From contig CM057009.1 in the NCBI GenBank assembly GCA_029891345.1, forward strand, positions 300,801,466 through 300,865,465: a stretch of 64,000 nt of DNA. The letters are read 5' to 3'. Position 1 is the stretch's first letter, and each line of letters starts with the position of its first letter. The stretch comes from Dryococelus australis (taxonomy: Eukaryota > Arthropoda > Insecta > Phasmatodea > Phasmatidae). The translations under genes and the position numbers were made by a program. Positions 23,861 through 34,639 of the stretch are shown here, piece by piece. A model generated the notes under the pieces. It was not told the origin of the DNA, made no database searches, and worked only from the letters and a program-made list of their open reading frames with translations.

Positions 23861-24895
23861 GAATAGCTATTCATTTTAAATAAACTTTATATATACACAT
23901 TTTAAAGTGGATTATAAATGATTACGGTAATTAAATGCTGTTTGCATAATCACTTGGTTGGCTAAGATGGATTTCCCAAGGCTATAAAGTATAAGAAAAC
24001 GGACAACAATTTACAGCAGCCTGGCCAATCACAGCCTTCTTCCTCTTCGGCCAAGAGCATTTTAATAGTAGACTTCCGGCACGTCAAGATTGACTTTTGC
24101 TAGCGTCGGGAATCGATTTTTTGGAGTAAGGACTGTCATTTACTAGCATAGGACACAGTTGATATTGTGAAACATAAGGTAAGGATTAATATATATATGT
24201 GTAACACACGTAGATATGATAAATCAAGTGTTAAGTTTGTACATACGCTTTTTTGTCCATTGCTCAGCCATTATTTCTGTATCGCAGTATTGAAGCACTC
24301 GAACTGCCCTACGTAGACCTGTAGTAACGTTTCGTTTTTTGTCATAAGAACGTAAATTTTTGATTTCGAAATGTAATCTACTCTTAGCCTATGTTACAAA
24401 CTCAGAATTGCAATAGTTTAACTGGAACTATATGCACCATACTGAAAAAAAAATTGGAATTTTTACGAAGAATTTCCTTTGCAATTTTACAGACGTTTGT
24501 AACAGTAAAAAAAATTATCTTGTGAAATTACTAGTTTGTAACATTACAAGAGCCGTGTTTGTTAGACCGCAATAAATAGCTGTAGCCAAGAACTCGTACA
24601 ACATAGCAAACACTCGACAACTTGAAAACGTCCTATACAGCTATTTTTTTGCAAAACCAGGGGTGATGTGTGCAAAATTTAATATATGCAAGTGTAAATA
24701 ACGTAAAATACCTCAAACAACTGAAATAATCCTAAAAAAACAATTAAAACAACTTTAAGATAAATGCACCGATATTAACCTCTGCATAGATGAAAATAAT
24801 GTTGATGAAGTTCTTATAATGTTATATGGTAGGTAGGCCTTGACTTCTCGTTGATATAGCTATCATTTTAGATGGAACCAGAAAAATATGCAAAA

Positions 24896-24970
24896 TGCCT
24901 CACCCAGGACTCGAATCCAGAACTCCTCGTACCATAAGTTAGCATGCAACTAAACTGCATTAGGAGGTAG
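24896..24970 (-). mobile_element. tRNA-like SINE head of a second type
   Basis: On the minus strand TGCAGTTTAGTTGCATGCTA resembles an A box with D-arm, and GGATTCGAGTCCTGGGTGAG contains a canonical B box. It differs from the main SINE family in this window. It does not fold convincingly as a functional tRNA by eye. Confidence 0.55.
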
Positions 24971-25906
24971 TACGAACATAGAATTTGGTTGTATTCAGTC
25001 TAATGTTTTGGTAGACTAGCATTTATTCACCTGAAATACTTTCAGGAGCGTCATTTTGAAAACAAGTGCGCGAGTAACTTGAATTATGTAAGTTTACACG
25101 GCCTAATTTGTGTCAAATTTTGTGGGAATTAGTTGATTTGTTTCCCAGATAGGGCATAAATGTTAAATATTCTCACCTAGAATCATCTCTTTAAAGGGCG
25201 AACAAAAGGAACTATTATATGTATATTTCATTATTAATATACTGTCAGCATAAAATGTTTGGTTCAGTTAGGTAAGTATTGTTCAATACATATAACATAC
25301 CAATCTAAATTAATTATACTGCCGCCATTCAAAACAAATAGTTCACCCACTAAAAAGTGTAAATTTAGATGATCTACTGTACCATCACTTGGGTGCAAAA
25401 TTTGGTGGGAATTGGTTGAGTGATCCCCGAGGTATGGCACAAAAGCTATATTTTCTCATATGGTTCTATCTTCATAAATGGCGGACAAAATTGTCAAATA
25501 TGAGCGTATTTGATGTTTGTCATAGATACTGTCAATAAGTTACACCAAGTTATATTGTTATTGTTTGGGACATTTGGCACACTAACCGACATTTATAGGC
25601 CTACATGCCTGAGTAGTTTAAGATGTATAACCTAGTGCTAGCTTTCACAATGGCTGACCCAATAACGATATTTCTCTTTAAATTCAGTGCATACAAGATG
25701 CAATGTCAACATAATAAATTTGGTTTAAATCGGTTAAATGGTTTCTGAGATATGACATAGCGCCCCAAGTTTTAAAATTGCACCTCTTTTGACAAAAAGT
25801 AGGCCTACCTTGTATGGTCGAACTATACAATTAGGATGTACTTACCAAATACTACGTATGCTTAGTTTGGTGAAATTCGGTTAATGGGTGTTCCGGATGA
25901 AGAAAA

Positions 25907-25926
25907 GGGGGGGGGGGGGGGGGGGG
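25907..25926. repeat. Run of 20 G
   Basis: Uninterrupted G tract followed by a CA-rich tail, at the end of the degenerate repeat region. Confidence 0.95.
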
Positions 25927-26449
25927 ACACACACACAAACACGCAATGGTGTTAAAAACGTGTGACGATATTACACATTAACTGTAGATTTTTGCAAGAA
26001 ATGTTTTGTATTTCTACGAAATATTTTCTTGGCAATAGTGTTAGCAAATATTTCTCTTGTAATTGTTGGCCTACAAACAAACGTTTCAAGTGTAGTATTA
26101 AATTCCACAACATTTATTAAATTCACGATAGTCTAACTGTTTAGCTGAACGTACTTGTAAATAGTACTGTGTACTATAAACGTGCCAATTATGTCGAAGT
26201 TGATGAACCTATTATCGCTCAAAAACAAACAAAAAATGGTTAAGTAGGCCTACAAATATTTGATAACTGCAACTATATTTTTCTCTAACTGCACTTACCC
26301 CGGCACAGATAATTCTGGACACCCCTATTTCCCTTAAATCTAGAAATGTAGGCCTCATCAATTACAATTTTTTTTTTGTATTTCGACATCTTTTGAAACT
26401 AGTTGCCAAAGGTATGTTTTTAACTCAACAAATAAATTACAGTAAAGTG

Positions 26450-26560
26450 GAAGAGGCGAGATGAGAACTGAGAAGCGCCGGAATGCACGGGTGGCGGTAA
26501 ACGGGATAACCCCGAGAAAACCTGCCGACCAGCGATATTGTCCGGGAGCGACCCCGACTT
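26450..26560 (-). mobile_element. SINE body fragment
   Basis: The minus strand shows GGTCGGCAGGTTTTCTCGGG and the pyrimidine-rich part with CATTCCGG, matching the SINE body. The tRNA-like head and the last part are missing or unrecognisable. Confidence 0.65.
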
Positions 26561-27746
26561 CAAGCGCTCTTGTCGCTGCGCTTTAAATATCGAGGCACAT
26601 AAACTATTCTGTATGTTTTCTAAACTAATGTGTTGTAAGTATAAAATAGTTCAGCTGTAGTTATAAAGAAATATTTGACGACTAGTTTCCCCCCAAAAAA
26701 TTGTTTGTGACCAATAGACAGTTTTTTTTTTACTGTGTAATTTTGCGGAGCCATTTATGAAGCATTGTTCTCCACATCACGCTGTACGTCGGTATCAAAC
26801 GACTGAATGAATGGAAGTGTACGAAACTAGGAGGCAAGCTCCTAATAAGTATAGATAACGTTTAGAACCGATGGATGTTTCGGGGGAAAAAAATCAAGTG
26901 CTTCTTGACGAGAGAGAAAAAAAAAAATGTTTCGTCCAGTCATAAACGTTATCAATACGTTGAAGATTTTAATTTTTAAAAAATTTTTTTTTTATTTTCC
27001 AGTGTGTCTAACAATAACTAATCGAGGGGAAGATATTCCTAGCTCTTTGGTTTTAACGTGATATGCACACGTGAAACGTTTTGTTATTGGTTTTACTAGG
27101 TCAACGCGAGTTCTGATACTCTAACGTTGAGAACGTTTGTGATCTATCTGCCCTGTCGAATGTTGTTCCGCCAAGGAGCCGAAGACATGTGGGCACACCC
27201 CTCCCCCCCCCCCCCTTTTACCAAAATTCCACAGTGTGTCATATCGCGAGTGCAACTCTGGTCGAATGTTAAATCCACAACTCCATCTCGTATGCACGCA
27301 CACGGACAAAAAAAAAATCCGTTTCACTAGACGAGCTTCTCCTTTACTACACGCCAGTCACAGCACGGCTGTTTTTCAAACACGCGAAATAAATCAAGCA
27401 ATTAAAATAGAAACGTAACCAGTGAGACTGAAATGCACTGTGCTCGATCAGCGAGGCCACGATGCTTCGGCCGCGGGGCTTTGACCGTTTGTCCCATATC
27501 CAGGAGAGAGAGCGGCCGACAGCTGGTGAGCGATAACAAAAATGCCAACCTGGCTTTCACGTATCGCCCACAAAAAAAAAAAAAAAAAAAGGAGGGAGAC
27601 ACAAGCATCTGCTCCAGGCGCGCCTTTCAGACGAAACCGATACACGCTTACAGATACGAACTATCACATCATTTCTGGACAATTTTTTTTTTTTTTTTTG
27701 CTTAAAGGGCATTACCTACATTCTGGCAGCTGCGGAGTTTAAATAT
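26561..27746. other. Anonymous stretch with homopolymer runs
   Basis: Non-coding by eye. It contains long A, T and C runs (for example at 27205-27218, 27572-27590 and 27682-27700). Open frames that read through these runs (27402-27742) are judged artefacts. A GC-richer part at about 27420-27540 carries no recognised motif. Confidence 0.5.
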
Positions 27747-27989
27747 AGGCTATTCACGGTAAAGTGAGCACTTTTCGAAGCCCTCTCATTTGGAATAATA
27801 GTCGATAAATGTATTTTATTTTAGCTCAGACGTTAACTTTCGAGTGTGGTGGAATATACACACTGTATTGATTACTTACATGGCAGTATTAATTAAAAAA
27901 AAAAAAAAAAAGCGGTTAAAAGACAAGAAAGACCGAAAGAAAAAAAGTAACTAGGGCCTCATACGTGCTCACTTTGCCTTGTATATTCT
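27747..27989. mobile_element. Small TIR element (copy B), about 243 bases
   Basis: Left end AGGCTATTCACGGTAAAGTG with GAGCACTTTTCGAAGCCC. The right end has GTGCTCACTTTGCC, followed by a degraded terminus. The interior matches copy C (30297-30527), including CGTTAACTTTCGAGT. It contains an A run at about 27894-27911. No ORF. Confidence 0.8.
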
Positions 27990-27992
27990 ATA

Positions 27993-28253
27993 GGAAAGCC
28001 TATGTTAAGGAAATTTCGCCTCAGTGCGTTAATTTAAAATAAAGGCGTTTCAAAAAAAATGTATTATACATTTTTTTTTTTTTAAGTTTCATACACGTAA
28101 TTTTTAAAATGATTAAAAAGTATGTACTGGCTATCTATATTGAAAATATACGCTCGTAATGATCTAAAAAATCCGTGAAGAATACATTTTCCTTACAACG
28201 CCTATCTTTAATATTAACGCACTGAGGCAACATTTCCTTAACATGGGATTTCC
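27993..28253. mobile_element. Second foldback element, about 260 bases
   Basis: GTTAAGGAAATTTCGCCTCA with GTGCGTTAAT near the left end is repeated inverted near the right end (ATTAACGCACTGAGGC, then AACATTTCCTTAACATGGG). Arms are about 55 bases. It begins four bases after the end of TIR element copy B. No coding sequence. Confidence 0.8.
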
Positions 28254-29095
28254 CACTAAAATTTTGCAGCTGCCAACCAGAAGGCAGAGCGCTTCACCAA
28301 ATAGATTCGGGCCTCCACTGTATTGCAATTTATGAGCACCAGTGCACCAAAAGTGCTATTTGTTTTCATGACAAACAAGAGTATGGATTATCAATAATTG
28401 GGGAAAAAAAAAAAATTAAACTACACGTATATTACGTATTATTTTCTATAGTACTCGCAGAAAATGCACATACTCATTCAGGCTGATCGGTATAAGAAAA
28501 ACATGACAAAAAAACTTAATGACAATACTTCCCTGGAGATAGCTCCTTCCTATCCTCTTCCCCTATAGTATCACGTGATCTGGCGCTCCGCCTCTCAAAC
28601 ACACTCACTTTCTCTCTCTCACACGCGCAAACGCACACACACAACCTTCCTCCCCTCAACCTATACTTCCTCCAACATATTCTACCTCCAACACTTCCGG
28701 AATGGGTTATGGGATATTTGCAATTTAGTCAATGTTATATTCTTGCTGCGGGAAGTGTGTATTATGCAAGGTTGTGTAAATATTCTGTACCTAAAAGATA
28801 AAGAACAAATCATATATTTCATTTATGATTTCGGTAAGAGAATCGGCTGCTGACAAATAGCACAAAGAAAAAAACATTTATGTTTAGTGAATATTCTAGT
28901 ACTTGTCAAATATTTGTTAAGTCAAACACAATTAAAAGTTAAAAAGTTGGTCAGTGTATCTATTTACATACGTCCATTATATTGCCAAAAATAGACACAA
29001 AGTATTTGTTAAGTTCTTCAAAGATTATCATTTATTTTTTCCTTATGCAATCCACTTATATAATTTATTTTTAAAAGCAAATTTCTTATAATTTC
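28254..29095. other. Anonymous AT-rich stretch
   Basis: Includes a CT- and CA-rich patch at about 28600-28670. No recognised gene. The open frame at 28575-28853 begins in this simple sequence and has no motif. Confidence 0.5.
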
Positions 29096-29099
29096 TGAA

Positions 29100-29752
29100 A
29101 AGTAAGTGGGCTAAACCAGGTTCGTCAAGGGATGGAGGTTTGAATTAAATAAAAGAGTTAATTAAAATTTCCTAATTTTATTTACAATAACTACAAAAAC
29201 AATTCTCTCGACCCAAATTTTCACAATAAATCGATATCACTTGCTGTTTCATTATTGACTTCAAACAATACAATTTATAATACCTCACAGAAATTAATGA
29301 AATTAAATAATTAAAACCCAGTCTCAATAGACAGTGTATCAAAACATATTCAATTATTTTTATAAATTATGAGTTTATAATTGACAGTTCCAATATTTAC
29401 AATAAAATCCGCGTTACATGTTCAATCAGTCCCACCTCAGTTCAGTCTATGTTCCGCCAGTCCGCAATGTTCTAGAGTCCTCCGAGCGCCCTCACGCACA
29501 GTAGGCTTCACTCGTCGAGTTTCGCATTACTAAACTTCGCTCCCGCACTCAGCCAGATGGACTCCGCCATACTGCCGGCCGTTGGACCACTGCAATATGT
29601 ATAGGATCGTATGCCATTGCCCAGAAATTTCTCTAAATGCCGCGTTGCACCGAGGGTCCTAATTTCCAGAATATTCTTGGGGAGAGGGGGTTGGCCACGA
29701 GGCAGCGAGCGGGTATGATTGGGGGAGGGGAGAATCGAGGTAGATCACCCCC
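29100..29752 (-). repeat. Possible solo LTR
   Basis: A GC-richer block whose low-coordinate end (CAAGGGATGGAGGTTTGAAT, then AATAAAAGAGTTAATTAAAA) resembles the end of the gypsy LTR at 60897-61635 (GAGGGATGGAGGTCTTATAA, then ATAAAAGAACTAAAG). At the other end a purine run (minus strand) of ten G precedes TGATCTACC, as a polypurine tract would. No internal coding sequence follows; a SINE starts shortly after. The assignment is tentative. Confidence 0.35.
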
Positions 29753-29855
29753 CCCCCCCTCAAACTGGATCTCGCGGTCGGTACAAACTAATTTTTTTTA
29801 AAAGGATTCTCATGCAGTACTGATGGTACTACGAATGTCCGATTTCATATTTCAA

Positions 29856-30108
29856 AATGAGTAAGTGAATAGTGATTATACAGATTTGGGTGGCCCTTAA
29901 CAGCGAGGTCTTGAGAGCCAATGATGATGATTTGAGATGAAAATGGAGCAGAGCCAGTGCGGGGGAATCGGGAGATCCCCAAGAACACCAGCCGCCCAGC
30001 GGCAGTGTCTGGCACGATCCCCACATGAGAAAATCCGGGAGTGGCCGGGGCACTCCAGTTCGCCTTAGTGGGAGGCGAGCCGGCTAACCGCTCGGCAACC
30101 GCGGCCCC
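29856..30108 (-). mobile_element. tRNA-derived SINE
   Basis: Minus-strand head GGGGCCGCGGTTGCCGAGCG at 30108, B-box region mutated, then body with GGGGATCTCCCGATTCCCCC and 3' end GACCTCGCTGTTAAGGGCC. Full length. Confidence 0.9.
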
Positions 30109-30296
30109 AAAACAAATTAAATTTAGCAGATTGTCTACCAGGATGGGTTTGACAATACTAACTGAAAAACTCTATAAAATGTAAAAGATTTTTGTTAAAG
30201 AAAACTAAGTTTAAACTCGTAGGCGATTCATTTCTAATTTTAGTTTCAGATTCATGAAACTCAAAAACTAATTTCTCATTTCATAAAAAAACCCTT

Positions 30297-30527
30297 AGGC
30301 TATTCATGGTAAACTGAGCACTTTCTGAAACCCCATCATTTAGAATAATAGCCAATAAATATATTTTATTGTAGACTTAGACGTTAACTTTCGAGTCCGG
30401 TGAAATACACACAATGTTTAAAACTTAGAGGGCAATATTTATTTCAAAGTGGTGGAAGGATAGAAAATGACCGATAGTAAAAAAGTAACCAGGGCCTCAA
30501 AAGTGCTCAATTTACCGTAAACAGCCT
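30297..30527. mobile_element. Small TIR element (copy C), about 230 bases
   Basis: Left end AGGCTATTCATGGTAAACTG and right end TTTACCGTAAACAGCCT are inverted ends of about 28 bases, and GAGCACTTTCTGAAACCCC near the left matches GGGCCTCAAAAGTGCTC on the right. This is the cleanest copy in the window. No ORF. Flanking TTA and TAT do not give a clear target duplication. Confidence 0.85.
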
Positions 30528-30599
30528 ATAGAATTATGTTGCAATGAATCCCATAAAGATTAAGCACTTTGCCTAATAGAAAGGAATTTCTAGGTGTCT

Positions 30600-33240
30600 G
30601 GTATAGGTTTGGTAGCAATAAATTGCTCTTTAGTCAGTTGTCAATTTTTCTTTTTCTTGGTGGTCTTGACTGGATGGAAAAACTAACCCTGTAGACTTGT
30701 TTGCCTTACACCACATGAATAACTGTAATGGTGTAATTATTTAATCTTCATATGCTCATTTGAGGCTTTCCCTTGCTCTATGTGTTTTCACAGTCCCTGC
30801 TTAGCCATCACATACCCCTTTCCCATGTGCTGTTGCATACAAATGCAACTTAACCTTGATTCCAAACTCACTTTCCTAATGGCATATGTTTGAGCATTTT
30901 TCTATTTTTGAACTGATCTGCAGAATCATCTGAGAAATATATTTTTCCAAATTTGCAATCAGTCCTGATCCAGAAACGTAGGAGATAATTTCTTCTGAAA
31001 TAAGTGGACGGCAACTGTGTCATGCTTAAAATTTTCAGAAACACAGAGAATACTTTTGAATTTGATACTATCAGAAGCCCTGTAGTAGACTGCTATGGGA
31101 AAAATCATTGCCAGGTCATTGTTACAGTGAAATTATTGAGAAAGATCTTGCAAACAACGGCATAATTTCATGCAAAATCAAGCAAAACTAAAATTTTTTT
31201 TATTTTCTTTAAATAGTTGTAACATTCAGATTTTTTTTTTGCTATGAAAGAACCAATAACTGTTCACTTTTCGCAGTTTGAGTGAACCAAGACTATGTTT
31301 TATAGAGTGCACCAAGATGTTCAATGCCTGCTTGAATCGCTGTTCCATCTTTTGATTGCATTGGTAGCCTTCCCCTTCCTTTTTACTGCCTTTTTTTTTG
31401 TCTCCCCGCCTTCACACGCATGCGTGACAAAGTGTATTTTGATTGGTTCTTGTAACATTTCAACTGCAGAGCCTTTTAATCAGCACAAGGCTCATCCACT
31501 TCTACTCTGGTCAGCTTACTATTCATACCTGTTTGGTATTCTGCTGTTGGTCCATCCTGGGACCCTGTTTAACTTACCAAGGCTATGTTTTCCAGCTCTG
31601 TAGCAGACATATATGTGTTTTGCTTGTTTTGAAGTTCACAGTAACTTAGTGTTTTGTTGCAAATAGCCTGAAAAGTTGTCAACTTGCGCAGCTTGTTTGA
31701 ATTTTCTCTGGTAACCCATCTGTTTCGACATACGTTTATTGATTTGGTGCTAATTAATTGTTTACACAATATTTAAACACTCAGATTTTAAATGTGTTTG
31801 TGTTTGATTTTATTTTGTTGGTCTTTGAATGGCCTTGAGCACCCCAGAAGAAGTCCAGAGTTTTATAGTTTTTAAATGTTTTTTGTCTCCAGTGTAAAAT
31901 TCATAAGGCTTCAAGTTTTTATGGTTTTGCCTTAAGTATACATTTAATAAGGTATCAAGTTTTAAAGAACAGGCCTTGAAAGAGTGTTCGGCCTATCATA
32001 AATAAAATATAATTTAAATTATTTTTATATTGTGCTTGGCAGTGAATGGCCAATTTGTGGTGCCTGCATTGCCTTTTATAGTGTTTCATTTTTGAATTGT
32101 ATTTCCCAAGATATATGTTTTGGACTTTTGCAAAGGCTGTAAAACAGGAGTGTCCTGAATTAATGTTATGAAATTGATTTTGTCTACAATCTTGTGCTTG
32201 CACATCACAACTTAATGATTATAAAAAATCATCTGTGGTTTTAGTGAAGTTCTCAAATGTGCACCTGCCTATGGTTACCCATTGCTTGTAAGTGATGTAG
32301 TCAATAATTTCTTCTTCAAGCTTCATGCTTAATTCTTCTTTTAGATTTATCACAACTAGACAAGAAGGGCACTCACTAAGGTGGCATGCTGTACCTGGCT
32401 CATCACACATTATCTTGGCTAAATAGGACTCATAATCATTCGAAGCGAAGCTGTACCATCATTCAGTGTAATAGTTTCTAATATAGGATATTATATCATC
32501 AGTCTGGTATTCTTATGTATTGTACAAACACAGATAGAGTGAGTGCCAGTTCCCTCAGCTAAGACGAGCTGGGTGGTATAGTCATTAGACTACTCGCCTG
32601 CCACCAAGGCAAACCGGTTTCCATTCTTGGCGGGGTCGCTCTTGGATTTTCACATTGGGGAATTGTGCCAGACAATGCCGCTGGCTGGTTTTCTTGGGGA
32701 TATCCCATTTCCCCCATCCTTACATTCCAGCACTGCTCCATGCTCACCTTATTTCACCCTCATCGGCTCTCAAGACCTCGATGTTAAGAGCTGCCCAAAT
32801 CTCTCCACTCTACTCCAGCTAAGACATAATGCTTGGTGGCACAACTCAGAACATTTTTAAAACCCATTAATTTCATTTGGAAACTCATTCTTGAATAAAA
32901 CATACAACTCCTTTAAATTACCTAAAATCAGTCTTTCTTGTACATAAATTCGAGCACTGTCATTTGCATTTACTAAAACAAAGTCTTTTTTCCCCAAGCA
33001 TTAAACGAATGACATCATCATTGTTATTAAAAATTGACAACTTGTTGGATAACATTGTTATTTAAAACCTCACTAGGCTTCAAATTAGATGTTCCCAAAA
33101 TGCAATTTTCTTTTAATGGATCTTCTATTATCTTTGCAATTCTGTTGCTAAAACCAAACTCCTCTTCTAGTTTTTGCAAGTCCAGCTTTTGCGTAGTAGT
33201 GTAAGATAATGAATATTTTTTTTACTAAGATTTAGGCATT
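30600..33240 (-). pseudogene. Broken transposase-like gene of an unnamed Cys-rich family
   Basis: Fragments on the minus strand lie in one consistent order. About 33200-32880 reads KLEEEFGFSNRIAKIIEDP, then GNLKELYVLFKNEFPNEING. Across a SINE, about 32870-32500 reads GTGTHSVCVCTIHKNTRLMI. At 32450-32219 are MCDEPGTACHLSECPSC and TYKQWVTIGRCTFENFTKT. At about 31090-30740 are KHDTVAVHLFQKKLSP, FSDDSADQFKNRKMLKHMPL and KLHLYATAHGKGVCDG. I recognise this motif series from uncharacterised, probably transposon-derived proteins of invertebrates; the name and catalytic role are not known to me. The D-rich FSDDSADQ and HGKG segments may belong to an active site (inference). Frameshifts, stops and a SINE insertion disable it. 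The part at 31100-32200 is too decayed to follow. Confidence 0.6.
32566..32815 (+). mobile_element. tRNA-derived SINE with 10-base target duplication
   Basis: Flanked on both sides by CAGCTAAGAC (32556-32565 and 32816-32825). The body carries the family segments and ends AGACCTCGATGTTAAGAGC. It sits inside the minus-strand transposase-like pseudogene, splitting a conserved segment. Confidence 0.92.
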
Positions 33241-33273
33241 ATTCATTAAATTTTTCTTTCAACTGAGTGACTG

Positions 33274-33524
33274 TCATGGCTTAGTGGTAAGCCTGCTTAC
33301 CTCCCAACAAGGTGAACTGGGCTCACTCCCAGGCTGGATCGCTCCTGATTTTCGCAAGTGGGAATCATGCTCAACGATGTCGCTGGTTGGCGGGTTTTCT
33401 CGGGGTATCCCGTTTCCCTCGCCCTTGCATTATGGTGCTGCTCTATTTTCTCTTCATTTCACCCTAATCAGCTCTCAAGACCTCGTTGTTAATAACCGCC
33501 CAAATCTCTCAACCCAGCTATACA
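33274..33524 (+). mobile_element. tRNA-derived SINE with target duplication
   Basis: TTTCAACTGA at 33257-33266 recurs at 33525-33534, and the next seven bases also match at five positions. Mutated head (TCATGGCTTAGTGG), body GGCGGGTTTTCTCGGGGTAT, and 3' part ending CGCCCAAATCTC. It inserted just upstream (in coding sense) of the transposase-like pseudogene. Confidence 0.88.
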
Positions 33525-33888
33525 TTTCAACTGAATTACTGTTTCACTCTCAGAACTATTTTTGTCTTTTTCGTGGTTTTGTCTTCATTTACTCATGTCA
33601 GTACTTTCTCTGTGTAACATTTTTTTTTAAATTTGTTCTACATATTGTTTACAATATGATTGTGCATGCAATTGTTTCTTTATAATAGGTTATTCTCCAA
33701 GAGTACTGAGAGATTTGTTCAAATACTCCAAGATGTCTGCACAATGTCTCATTGGTGTAATATTAGTCCAATGTCAATATGATGTAATGGGGTTTTATAC
33801 ATGTATATTATAAGCAGTGGGCTGTCAGCTGAGAGCTTGATAGTGGCTGAAGTGAAAGGTAGATAATTTCTGCTAGCTTCTACACCAG

Positions 33889-34260
33889 GTGATCCATGGC
33901 GGCCAGTTATATCCAGCACCTACATCTACAACAGGTCCGGCAGAGTCTTTTCCTGAACCACTAAGTCATCGTCAGTGTCATTTTTGTGATAAGACATTTG
34001 ATTTCGGCTACAGTGTTTGGCGACATGGACGCTTTCATTGTGCCAAGAATCATTGTCTCATGTCATATTTGTGTGACAAGTGCAGTAAGCAGTTCAACCG
34101 AAGCGTCACTTTACTTAGACATGGAAAGACCTGTAAAAGTGAAGGTTGCATTTCTCATCAGTATTGCAATAGCTACCTGGTTTGTTGCAAGCATATCTCT
34201 TGTGACTTTGGTACATGTCCTCAAACATGCAGTTACGTACATAACCCACCATGCACATAG
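33889..34260 (+). CDS. Zinc-finger exon (C2H2 then C2HC), probable terminal exon
   Basis: A 3' splice site (CTAGCTTCTACACCAG) ends at 33888, and the frame opens in phase right after it; the same frame has a TAG at 33874-33876, just inside the presumed intron. Residues about 31-52 read CHFCDKTFDFGYSVWRHGRF and then H-C, a C-x2-C-x12-H-x3-H finger. About 9 residues on comes CDKCSKQFNRSVTLLRHGKT then C, a C-x2-C-x12-H-x3-C finger. The frame stops at 34258-34260 and an AATAAA lies at about 34429. Paired C2H2/C2HC fingers on a single last exon are typical of insect BTB-zinc-finger genes such as lola, which choose among many such exons. That link is inference: no BTB exon is in the window. The tail after the fingers is Cys-rich and unlike the family. 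Confidence 0.5.
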   Translation: MIHGGQLYPAPTSTTGPAESFPEPLSHRQCHFCDKTFDFGYSVWRHGRFHCAKNHCLMSYLCDKCSKQFNRSVTLLRHGKTCKSEGCISHQYCNSYLVCCKHISCDFGTCPQTCSYVHNPPCT

Positions 34261-34426
34261 TGTATTTTCACACAAAGACAAAACGAGTGTGAATAGCGAG
34301 CTGCATTAAATTCCGTAACCTACAACAACACACGCATATATATAACATAATATTATAATTTTTCTTTAAAGGCATGTGCGACTCTATTTGTAGGATCTGA
34401 AATTAATCAGATAAAAAATGCCAGCA

Positions 34427-34432
34427 GAAATA
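34427..34432 (+). promoter_or_regulatory. Candidate polyadenylation signal
   Basis: AATAAA within GAAATAAATG about 170 bases after the zinc-finger stop codon. Confidence 0.4.
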
Positions 34433-34639
34433 AATGTATTTTATTTCATGTTTAACGTAGGCCTATTCGCAGAATAAAATTAAAATTTGAAAGGCACCAA
34501 ATTAAAATGTATTTAATTAAAAAGTATTGCATAAAGTACAATTGCAATATATTTGTAGGGTTTGGTATGTTCTGGCATAAGGGAATGGGGATTCGGATTC
34601 GGGGGATTGACATATTGTTAGGTCACCCGACATACAAGA

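Larger units (their letters stand above)
22560..25960. repeat. Degenerate repeats of about 140 bases in two clusters
   Basis: A core like CCAAATTTGGTTGAAATNGG followed by a GGTTCCTGAGATATG-like segment recurs at about 22599, 22740, 22851, 23001, 23148, 23258 and 23377, and again at about 25115, 25257, 25399, 25547, 25717 and 25861. Spacing is mostly 110-150 bases. Between cores a second weak motif, AATGGCGGACAAAA, reappears. The last unit leads into 20 G at 25907-25926 and then an ACACACACAAACACGC tail. The middle part (about 23470-25080) has a different composition and includes a tRNA-like piece, so it may be an insertion. There is no long ORF. Confidence 0.6.

Noticed and set aside
22560-25960. 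CRISPR-like array
   Set aside because: Units are diverged throughout, spacing is irregular, no identical repeats or distinct spacers, and the sequence is plainly eukaryotic.
27402-27742. Overlapping frames on both strands
   Set aside because: They depend on long A and T runs giving Lys and Phe stretches; no other evidence.
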